Assembly (NCBI GenBank): GCA_013695295.1
Contig: JACDAS010000357.1
Location: 1 to 5,845, forward strand
Origin: Actinomycetota bacterium
GTDB lineage: Bacteria > Actinomycetota > Thermoleophilia > Gaiellales > Gaiellaceae
Length of the DNA: 5,845 bases
Reading direction: 5' to 3'
The position numbers and the translations under genes were made by a program. The notes below the pieces were generated by a model. It was given only the letters and a program-made list of their open reading frames with translations. It did no database searches and was not told the DNA's origin. Positions 1 to 5,118 of this stretch are shown here, in pieces. Numbering within the stretch: position 1 is the first letter of the stretch; the number at the start of each line of letters is the position of its first letter.

Positions 1-1
1 C

Positions 2-766
2 GAGGGGTACCTCCCGGACGGGACGACCCGCCTTCGGCGTGGCGGCGAGCCGATCCGGCACTTCATGGGCACCTCGACCTTCGCCGAGTACACCGTGATG
101 CCGGAGATCGCGCTCGCCCGGATCAGCCCCGACGCGCCGCTCGACCACGCCTGCGTGTTCGCGTGCGGGCTGTCGACCGGGCTCGGAGCCGCGATCAACA
201 CGGCGAAGGTGGAGGCTGGCTCGACGTGCGCCGTCTTCGGCGCCGGCCTCGTCGGTCTCGGCGCGGTGGCCGGCTGCCGCCTGCAGGGCGCCGAGCGCAT
301 CGTCTGCATCGACCTCTCCGAGGAGCGGCTCGCGCTCGCACGCGGGCAGGGTGCGACCGACACCCTCGCCGGCGGGGGCGACGCGGTCGCGGAGATCCTC
401 GAGCTCACGGACGGCTTCGGCGCGGATTTCACCTTCGAGGCGACCGGCAACGTGGGCGTGATGCGCCAGGCGGTCGAGTCGGCGCGCATGGGCTGGGGCC
501 TCTGCACGATCGCGGGTGTCGCCGGGAAGGGCGAGACGCTCGAGATCGTGCCCCGGTACCTGATCACCGGACGGCGCGTCTGCGGGTCGTCCTTCGGCGG
601 CGTCAAGGGACGGGACGGCGTTCCCGAGCTCGTGGAGCGCTACCTCCGCGGCGAGATCGACGTCGAGCCGCTCATCTCGCACAAGCTGAGCCTCGACGAC
701 GTCAACCGCGGCTTCGAGCTGATGGAGACCCGTGACGGCATCCGCAGCGTGATCGAGTTCGCATGA
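2..766 (+). CDS. Zn-dependent class III-type alcohol / S-(hydroxymethyl)thiol dehydrogenase, C-terminal part (5' partial)
   Basis: The reading frame is open from base 2, so the gene runs off the left edge; 254 residues are visible, and the ATG at 65 is internal. Known for the family: medium-chain zinc dehydrogenases of class III oxidise the formaldehyde-thiol adduct (S-hydroxymethyl-glutathione or -mycothiol) with NAD+. Seen here: the LPDGTTR stretch and HFMGTSTFAEYT typical of class III enzymes, the third catalytic-zinc ligand Cys55 (visible numbering) in FACGLSTGLGAA, a Rossmann motif GAGLVG at 80-85, and Asp104 at the end of beta-2, which favours NAD+ over NADP+. The C-terminal FGGVKGRDGVPELVERYL is also class III-like. 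The first two zinc ligands, the structural-zinc cysteines and the thiol-binding residues (roughly 115-120 residues) lie outside the window, so the cofactor thiol cannot be read. The stop overlaps the next gene's ATG (ATGA), implying translational coupling. An aryl-alcohol dehydrogenase is an alternative. Confidence 0.9.
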   Translation, partial: EGYLPDGTTRLRRGGEPIRHFMGTSTFAEYTVMPEIALARISPDAPLDHACVFACGLSTGLGAAINTAKVEAGSTCAVFGAGLVGLGAVAGCRLQGAERIVCIDLSEERLALARGQGATDTLAGGGDAVAEILELTDGFGADFTFEATGNVGVMRQAVESARMGWGLCTIAGVAGKGETLEIVPRYLITGRRVCGSSFGGVKGRDGVPELVERYLRGEIDVEPLISHKLSLDDVNRGFELMETRDGIRSVIEFA

Positions 767-1491
767 TCGTCGAGCGCGTCGAGCACCCGAACTGGCTCTC
801 GAACGCCTACCTCGTCGCCGAGGGGCCTGGCGGGAGCGGCTTCCTGGTCGACGGCAACGGCCTGACGGACGCGCTCGAGCAGCGGGCGCTCGCCGATCAG
901 ATCACGATCACGCACGTCCTGTGCACCCACGGCCACGCCGACCACGTCGTCGGCGTCCGGGAGCTGGCGACCAGGCACGGGGTACCGCTGCTGGCGCATC
1001 CGGACACGAGCGTCGAGGCCGACGGGCGGCTGGACGACGGCCAGGTCGTCGAGAGCGGCGACCTCGAGGTCCGCGTGCTGTACACGCCGGGCCACTGCGC
1101 CGACCACGTCGCCTTCCTCGTCGGCGGTACCCACTGCCTGACCGCCGACGTGCTCTTCCGGGGCACCGTCGGCGGCACCGCGGGCCCGGACGGAGACCTG
1201 GGCCAGCTGAAGCGGTCGATCCTCGAGCGCCTGCTCGCCCTTCCTCCGGAGACGGTCGTCCTTCCCGGCCACCGCGAGGCGACGAGCATCGGCGAGGAGC
1301 AGCGGTCGAACCCGTTCATCCGCGCCTGGCTGCACGGGGAGGGCTTGGCGGAGGCTCCTTGCCTGGTGGGTGGGCGCGACGCGACGCTCCTCCTCTGGGC
1401 CGACGACTACGACGGCGGCCACAAGGCGCTCGTCCGGTTCGCCTCCGGCGAGGAGACGATCGTCGGCGGCTCCCGGGTCGAGCGACTGTGA
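763..1491 (+). CDS. MBL-fold metallo-hydrolase, glyoxalase II-like (possible S-acyl-thiol hydrolase)
   Basis: This 242-residue protein has the full metallo-beta-lactamase-fold metal set. THGHADH supplies His56, His58, Asp60 and His61, TPGHCADH supplies His111, TADVLF supplies the bridging Asp129, and LPGHREATSIGEEQRSNPF supplies His170. The last motif (PGH..AT.IGEE..NPF) is typical of glyoxalase II-like thioesterases and related hydrolases, so a binuclear zinc or iron centre is expected. There is no signal peptide, so it should be cytosolic. The start ATG overlaps the dehydrogenase stop by 4 bp and has no good Shine-Dalgarno sequence, so it is probably translated by coupling. In mycobacteria an MBL-family gene also follows the mycothiol-dependent formaldehyde dehydrogenase gene (mscR). 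By analogy this enzyme may hydrolyse the S-formyl- or S-acyl-thiol made by its partner; that substrate is inference. The fold assignment is firm and the substrate is not. Confidence 0.92.
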   Translation: MIVERVEHPNWLSNAYLVAEGPGGSGFLVDGNGLTDALEQRALADQITITHVLCTHGHADHVVGVRELATRHGVPLLAHPDTSVEADGRLDDGQVVESGDLEVRVLYTPGHCADHVAFLVGGTHCLTADVLFRGTVGGTAGPDGDLGQLKRSILERLLALPPETVVLPGHREATSIGEEQRSNPFIRAWLHGEGLAEAPCLVGGRDATLLLWADDYDGGHKALVRFASGEETIVGGSRVERL

Positions 1492-1530
1492 GCTTCACGA
1501 GCGGTGTAACACCGGCGGCGAGGCCGAGAC

Positions 1531-1534
1531 GAGG
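1531..1534 (+). promoter_or_regulatory. Shine-Dalgarno (GAGG) for the flavoprotein gene
   Basis: GAGG lies 5 nt before the ATG at 1540. It supports that start and suggests independent ribosome loading rather than coupling to the hydrolase, which ends 48 bp upstream. I see no convincing promoter in the 48-bp gap. Confidence 0.55.
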
Positions 1535-1539
1535 CGCGG

Positions 1540-2937
1540 ATGACGGCCGACGCTGACTCGCCCGACCGGTTCGACCTGGTCGTGATCGGCGCGGGGTCCG
1601 CTGCTCGAGATGCCGCAGGCAAGGCCGAGCGCGAGCACGGCGCGCGGGTCGCGCTCGTCGAGAGCACCCGCTGGGGCGGCAGCTGCCCCAACACGGCCTG
1701 CCAGCCGACGAAGGCCTATCTCGTGGCGGCGGAGCTGCTGCACGACGTGAACGCACTCGCCGAGCGGATGGGCATCGACGCCGGCGTCGCCTCGCTCGAC
1801 CTCGCCCGCACGAAGGCCTGGAAGGACTCGCGCAAGCGGCCGCAGCCCGAGTGGGTCGCGAATCTCAAAACGGCCGGCCTCGAGACGGTCGAGGGCGAGG
1901 CCTCGCTCCTCGACGCCCGCACCGTGCGGGTCGGCGAGCGGAGGCTCGCAGCCGATCGGATCCTCATCGGCACCGGCTCCAGGACGGCCGTCCCGCCGAT
2001 CGAGGGCATCGGGTCGATCGACTGGGTCGACCACGTCTCGGCGCTCGAGCTGACCGAGCTGCCGGAGTCGCTGCTCGTCGTCGGCGCGGGCGCCGTCGGG
2101 CTCGAGCTCGGCCAGGCCTTCTCGCGCTTCGGCTCCCGTGTGACGATCGTCGACGGGGTCGACCGGATCGCGTTTCGCTCCGACCACGAGGCCTCGGCCG
2201 CACTCGCCGGCGCCCTCGAGGCGGAGGGGGTCGAGCTGATCCTCGACGCCTTCGTGGGCTCGGTCCGCCCCGACGGCGCCGAGGCAGTGGCCACGATCGC
2301 GCCCAGGGACGGCTCCGCGCCGCGCGAGCTGCGGGTCTCCCGGCTGCTGCTCGCGTCGGGGCGGCTCCCGAACGTGGAGCGGCTCGGCCTGGAGGCCGCC
2401 GGTGTCGCGGCCACCCGGCTAGGGATCACGGTCGACGACCGGCTGCGGACGACCGCGGAGGGGATCTGGGCCGCGGGCGACGTCACGGGGCTCGCCCAGT
2501 TCACCCCGGTCGCCCAGTACCAGGCCCGGATCGCGGTGGCCGACATGTTCGGCGGGCACCCGGCCCCGGCGGACTACTCGCTCCTGCCGACGGCGATCTT
2601 CACCGACCCGGAGCTCGCGAGCATCGGGCTGACCGAGGGGGAAGCGGGCGAGCGCGGCCTCGAGGTCGAGACGGTCACGCACCCGGCCTCGGTCGTCCGC
2701 GCGACCTATACCGACTCGACGCACGGCATCTACAAGCTCGTCTTCGAGCGGGGGTCGCGACGCGTTCTCGGCGTCCACGTCGTCAGCCGCGGCGCGAGCG
2801 ACGTCGTCCAGAGCCTCGCGCTGGCGCTTCGCTTCGGGGCCACCGTCGACGACTTCGCCGGCGTCCACCATGCGTTCCCGACCTACGGTGAGGGTCTGAA
2901 GGCGGCTGCGGAGAAGGCGGGACCGGCGACCGGCTGA
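1540..2937 (+). CDS. FAD/NAD(P)-dependent disulfide reductase family protein lacking the usual catalytic histidine
   Basis: This 465-residue protein has class I pyridine-nucleotide-disulfide oxidoreductase architecture. The FAD motif VIGAGSAA (16-22, GxGxxA form) is followed by Glu41. The redox pair is Cys49/Cys54 in GGSCPNTACQPTK, with Lys58 able to pair with Glu189 as in the family. A second dinucleotide motif VVGAGAVGLE (180-189) is followed by Asp205, favouring NADH. The second FAD motif is AAGDVTG (311-317), and a dimerisation domain fills the C-terminus. Lipoamide, glutathione and mycothione reductases end in a conserved HPTxxE dyad. Here the aligned stretch is HHAFPTYGE, so Phe446 sits where the proton-relay His belongs, while Glu451 is kept and His443/His444 lie just before. 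The end resembles mercuric-reductase-like proteins (PTxxEGLK), but the MerA C-terminal CysCys and its N-terminal heavy-metal domain are absent. The start ATG has GAGG 5 nt upstream. The gene is probably co-transcribed with the dehydrogenase and hydrolase, so a thiol or quinone redox role is possible. Family is certain; substrate is unknown. Confidence 0.93.
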   Translation: MTADADSPDRFDLVVIGAGSAARDAAGKAEREHGARVALVESTRWGGSCPNTACQPTKAYLVAAELLHDVNALAERMGIDAGVASLDLARTKAWKDSRKRPQPEWVANLKTAGLETVEGEASLLDARTVRVGERRLAADRILIGTGSRTAVPPIEGIGSIDWVDHVSALELTELPESLLVVGAGAVGLELGQAFSRFGSRVTIVDGVDRIAFRSDHEASAALAGALEAEGVELILDAFVGSVRPDGAEAVATIAPRDGSAPRELRVSRLLLASGRLPNVERLGLEAAGVAATRLGITVDDRLRTTAEGIWAAGDVTGLAQFTPVAQYQARIAVADMFGGHPAPADYSLLPTAIFTDPELASIGLTEGEAGERGLEVETVTHPASVVRATYTDSTHGIYKLVFERGSRRVLGVHVVSRGASDVVQSLALALRFGATVDDFAGVHHAFPTYGEGLKAAAEKAGPATG

Positions 2938-2958
2938 CGGATTCCACTCGCCCTGTCG

Positions 2959-2964
2959 TACCCT
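2959..2964 (+). promoter_or_regulatory. Possible -10 element (TACCCT) just before yceH
   Basis: TACCCT matches the TANNNT consensus and ends 9 nt before the GTG at 2974. A weak -35-like CTGACG lies at 2934-2939, a slightly long 19-bp spacing. No Shine-Dalgarno sequence is visible before the GTG, so the transcript may have a very short or no leader. A chance match is quite possible. Confidence 0.3.
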
Positions 2965-2973
2965 TTCGGGCAG

Positions 2974-3588
2974 GTGGACGCCGACGCCGTCGAGATTCGC
3001 GTGCTCGGCTGCCTGGTCGAGAAGCAGCGGACGACACCCGACGTCTACCCGCTCTCCCTCAACGCGCTGCGGGCTGCCTGCAACCAGTCGACGAACCGAG
3101 ATCCGCTCGTCGACTACGACGAGGGGACGATCCGGGGGGCGCTCGAGCGCCTCGCCCATCGCCGCTGGGCGCGCCTCGCGAGCGGGCCGGGCAGCCGCGC
3201 CGCCAAGTACCGCCACCTGCTGGACGAGGCGCTGGGCCTGACCCCGTCGGGATTGTCTCTCCTCTGCGTGCTGCTGCTGCGGGGGGCGCAGACCCCGGGC
3301 GAGCTGAAGCAGCGCACCGAGCGCCTCTACCCGTTCGGCTCACTCGGCGACGTCGAGCGCGGGCTCGAGGCGCTGATCGAGCAGGGTCTGGCAGAACGGC
3401 TGCCTCGGCGGCCCGGCCAGAAGGAGCAGCGCTACACACACGTGCTCGGCAGCGGCGAGGAGAGCGCCGCGGAGGCATCGCCCCCGGCGACGGTCGAGCG
3501 CTCGGACAGGCCGTCGCTCGAATCCCGGGTCGAGCAGCTCGAGGCCGAGGTCGCATCGCTCCGGAGGGCGCTCGAGGCGCGGCCCTGA
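2974..3588 (+). CDS. yceH: YceH family (DUF480 / UPF0502) tandem winged-helix protein
   Basis: This 204-residue protein is close in length to E. coli YceH (about 215). Family blocks appear in order: LGCLVEKQRTTPDVYPLSLNAL and the ACNQSTNRDP motif (residues 11-44), SRAAKYRH (74-81), LLRGAQTPGELKQRTERLYPF (about 101-121), and a KEQRYTHVL block (150-158). A low-complexity linker (about 159-180) follows, then a short heptad-like coiled coil at 182-202, as in other YceH proteins. The fold is two winged-helix domains, suggesting nucleic-acid binding, but the family's molecular role is not established. The start is GTG at 2974: the only stop upstream in frame is the TGA of the preceding gene at 2935-2937, and no ATG, GTG or TTG lies between. 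The gene is 36 bp after the flavoprotein in the same direction, so read-through is possible. Its stop is one base from the stop of the opposing HIT-like gene. Confidence 0.9.
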   Translation: MDADAVEIRVLGCLVEKQRTTPDVYPLSLNALRAACNQSTNRDPLVDYDEGTIRGALERLAHRRWARLASGPGSRAAKYRHLLDEALGLTPSGLSLLCVLLLRGAQTPGELKQRTERLYPFGSLGDVERGLEALIEQGLAERLPRRPGQKEQRYTHVLGSGEESAAEASPPATVERSDRPSLESRVEQLEAEVASLRRALEARP

Positions 3589-3589
3589 G

Positions 3590-4198
3590 TCAGCGCAGGT
3601 GCGCCGTTCCGCCGCCCGAGGCCATGGCGCCCGCGACGGCGGCGAGGCTCGCACGCCAGAGGTCCGGTGGGAGCGGGGGCAGGATGTCGTCCCAGATCGC
3701 GGCGAAGCTGCCGATCAGCTGCGGCAGGCGTGCCGGGCGCGCCATGAACCACCAGTGGAGGTGCTCGCTTCCGTCGCCCCAGCGGCAGACGTGCACGCGG
3801 CCGATCTCCCCGGTCGCGAGAATCGCCTGCTCGATGCGGACGATCAGCGGCCCGAGCTCGGCTGCGAGCTCCGCGGGAAGGTCGCCGAGGTCGCAATGGG
3901 CGCGCGGCTCGAGCAGGACGACGACGGGCAGCCCGCTCGGCCAGGGCAGCGACGCGAGGCGCCAGCGCTCGTTCGTCCACAGGTAGTCCTCGTCGCGCGA
4001 CTCGCAGCGGAGGCAGTCGACGCCTCCCTCGCCGTGCCGCGGCGCCTCGGCCTCGAGCGGCGGCCGCAGCGGGCGGACGCGCAGGTCGCCCTCGAAGGGG
4101 AACGTGTCCCACTCGGCCACCGGCGGCGGGGCCAGCCGGTCCTCCGCGCCGGCCGAGGCGCTGGCGCGGGCGAAGAGCTCCTCGGGCGTCTCGGTCAC
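3590..4198 (-). CDS. Divergent HIT-superfamily protein with GalT-like zinc site
   Basis: This 202-residue protein is read from GTG at 4198. After about 60 residues of Pro/Glu-rich lead, a HIT-like core runs from CLRC (Cys62, Cys65) through NERWRLASLPWPSGLPVVVLLEPRAH (His101) and the helix after DLGDLPAELAAELGPL to EHLHWWFMARP (His146, His148, Trp150). A canonical HIT motif is His-x-His-x-His. Here the third His is Trp, whereas galactose-1-phosphate uridylyltransferase (GalT) has Gln there. Cys62, Cys65, His101 and His146 occupy the same order as the four zinc ligands of GalT, so a structural zinc is inferred. His148 would be the nucleophile. HIT proteins hydrolyse or transfer nucleoside phosphates, but no substrate can be assigned. 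The gene converges on yceH with a 1-bp gap and diverges from the small acidic gene. No Shine-Dalgarno sequence precedes the GTG; a TANNNT hexamer 7 nt upstream suggests a leaderless mRNA. Confidence 0.8.
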   Translation of the reverse strand: MTETPEELFARASASAGAEDRLAPPPVAEWDTFPFEGDLRVRPLRPPLEAEAPRHGEGGVDCLRCESRDEDYLWTNERWRLASLPWPSGLPVVVLLEPRAHCDLGDLPAELAAELGPLIVRIEQAILATGEIGRVHVCRWGDGSEHLHWWFMARPARLPQLIGSFAAIWDDILPPLPPDLWRASLAAVAGAMASGGGTAHLR

Positions 4199-4205
4199 CG
4201 AGACG

Positions 4206-4211
4206 AGACTA
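4206..4211 (-). promoter_or_regulatory. Candidate -10 element for a leaderless HIT-like mRNA
   Basis: Read on the minus strand this is TAGTCT, a TANNNT -10 match, with exactly 7 nt between it and the GTG at 4198. That spacing would put the transcription start at or within a base of the start codon, and no ribosome-binding sequence intervenes. No clear -35 box lies 17 bp upstream, which is common for leaderless actinobacterial promoters. It is a short motif, so the evidence is suggestive only. Confidence 0.4.
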
Positions 4212-4275
4212 ACGCGCGCGGGTTTGCATCCGCACCATTTCGGTCACAGGGCGGACCGACTCCGGCAACCGACAC

Positions 4276-4282
4276 GGGGGAG
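4276..4282 (+). promoter_or_regulatory. Shine-Dalgarno (GGGGGAG) for the acidic small protein
   Basis: A purine run, GGGGGAG, ends 4 nt before the ATG at 4287. It is the best ribosome-binding site in the window. It decides the start: the same frame is open upstream to beyond 4104, but that part lies antisense to the HIT-like gene. Confidence 0.6.
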
Positions 4283-4286
4283 ACCC

Positions 4287-4445
4287 ATGACGAGCGAGTG
4301 GGACAAGGAAACGGAAGCGACCGACGACGACGCAGGCTTCCTCGGCGGCGGGGGCCCGGCGGCGGAGCTCGAGGACGGAGACGACGAGGAGCTCGACCAC
4401 CACGGAGATAACCTCGCGACCGCCGACGAGGAGGACGAGCCCTAG
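4287..4445 (+). CDS. Small, highly acidic hypothetical protein (52 aa)
   Basis: I do not recognise a family. The product has 52 residues, of which 21 are Asp or Glu, against one Lys, no Arg and two His, so its pI must be very low. A GFLGGGG turn at 17-23 separates two acidic stretches (residues 4-15 and 27-51). It contains no Cys and no hydrophobic segment, so it is probably soluble and disordered. Support for a real gene: a strong GGGGGAG ribosome-binding site at correct spacing, an ATG start, a TAG stop (4443-4445), its own divergent intergenic region, and no overlap with another credible gene. It could be a protein- or metal-binding acidic tail, a DNA mimic or a chaperone-like peptide; none of these is demonstrated. 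It lacks the C-terminal Gly-Gly-Glu/Gln of prokaryotic ubiquitin-like protein Pup. Confidence 0.7.
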   Translation: MTSEWDKETEATDDDAGFLGGGGPAAELEDGDDEELDHHGDNLATADEEDEP

Positions 4446-4489
4446 GAGCCTGGGTCCGTACTCCACGCGCTCGTCCGGTCGGCTCAGAC

Positions 4490-4514
4490 GGATCGCGGGC
4501 AGAGCCCCCGATCC
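4490..4514. terminator. GC-rich hairpin between convergent genes, possible bidirectional terminator
   Basis: The arms 4490-4500 and 4504-4514 pair over 11 positions with a single C:C mismatch around a 3-nt AGA loop. The hairpin lies 44 bp after the acidic-protein stop and 25 bp after the yqgE stop on the other strand, so it could end both transcripts. Neither side has a T-tract, so it would be a non-canonical terminator or an mRNA 3'-end stabiliser. The rest of 4446-4539 shows nothing recognisable. Confidence 0.45.
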
Positions 4515-4539
4515 TGAGGCGGGCATCGCAAGCGACGCC

Positions 4540-5118
4540 CTAGTTCAGCGACGGATCTGGAGGCATCGAGGCGAGGAGCGCGAAGCGACTTCCCTGACGG
4601 CCGAGTACCGCGTGCCAGAGCGTGTCGACATCCCGGGCGAAGACGTCGTCGGGCTCGGCGGCCATGACCACCCAGGAGGGCTCCGCGAGCTCCGACTCGA
4701 GCTGGCCGGCCCCCCAACCGGCGTACCCGGCGAAGACCTGAGCGCGACGGATCGAGCCGGCGGCGAGGACGGGGTCGGCGTCGCCGCGCACGAAGCCGAG
4801 GTCACCGAGTACGAGCCCCGCCGACTCCTCCGGGCGGTCGAACTCGGCGAGCACGAGCACCGCCTCGGGCTGCACGGGCCCGCCGAGGTAGAGGAGCGCA
4901 CCCGGCTCGACGAGGGGACCCAGAGCCGGGGCCACCTCGGCGACCGACGCCGGCGCCGCCCTGGCCAGGACGAGCCCCATCGCGCCCTCGAGACCATGCT
5001 CGGTCACGAGCACGATGCTGCGCCGGAAGTTCGGGTCGTGCAGGGCCGGCGACGCCACGAGCAGCTTGCCCTTGAGGGTGCCGGGGTCCGCGTCGCCGTG
5101 GGACGGCGTCTCAGCCAA
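4540..5118 (-). CDS. yqgE: YqgE/AlgH family protein (DUF179, UPF0301)
   Basis: This 192-residue protein matches the family's length (about 185-200) and its conserved blocks. These are GKLLVASPALHDPNFRRSIV (17-36), the EGAMGLVLAR strand (44-53), LYLGGPVQPE (76-85), and the hallmark FAGYAGWGAGQLESEL (129-144) followed by SWVV. It ends in a family-like PDPSLN. The protein is cytosolic and has no known catalytic residues; the AlgH name comes from a proposed alginate-regulation role in Pseudomonas, and the biochemical function is unknown. The start is TTG at 5118, overlapping the nitrilase stop by 8 bp. It has no Shine-Dalgarno sequence and is presumably translated by coupling. The next credible in-frame start (GTG at residue 21) would remove the conserved GKLLV block, so TTG is preferred. 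The gene faces the acidic small gene with 94 bp between the stops. Confidence 0.92.
   Translation of the reverse strand: MAETPSHGDADPGTLKGKLLVASPALHDPNFRRSIVLVTEHGLEGAMGLVLARAAPASVAEVAPALGPLVEPGALLYLGGPVQPEAVLVLAEFDRPEESAGLVLGDLGFVRGDADPVLAAGSIRRAQVFAGYAGWGAGQLESELAEPSWVVMAAEPDDVFARDVDTLWHAVLGRQGSRFALLASMPPDPSLN

Noticed and set aside
640..1422. Long minus-strand open frame (about 260 codons) opposite the dehydrogenase end and the MBL gene
   Set aside because: Its composition is Arg/Ala/Val-rich with no recognisable motif, and it lies antisense to genes with complete family motifs. Long antisense frames are expected at this GC content.
1540..2937. Naming the flavoprotein lpdA, mtr or merA
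   Set aside because: The His of the HPTxxE dyad needed for Lpd or mycothione reductase is Phe, and the MerA C-terminal CysCys and N-terminal metal domain are absent.
1495..3216. Several long minus-strand open frames opposite the flavoprotein and yceH (for example 1495-2187, 1716-2546 and 2419-3216), and a plus-strand shadow at 1851-2891
   Set aside because: They are low-complexity, Arg/Ser/Pro-rich translations without domains and are explained as shadows of the flavoprotein and YceH reading frames.
4104..4286. Extended upstream start for the acidic small protein, giving 113 residues
   Set aside because: The extension lies antisense to the HIT-like gene's N-terminus, has a different composition from the acidic part, and ignores the strong ribosome-binding site before 4287.
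4287..4445. Prokaryotic ubiquitin-like protein (Pup)
   Set aside because: The size and acidity are similar, but the required C-terminal Gly-Gly-Glu/Gln is missing (it ends Asp-Glu-Pro) and no proteasome-related neighbours are present.
4446..4539. tRNA or small RNA gene in the convergent gap
   Set aside because: One hairpin is present, but there is no cloverleaf, TTCGA-type T-loop or promoter. It reads better as a terminator-type stem.
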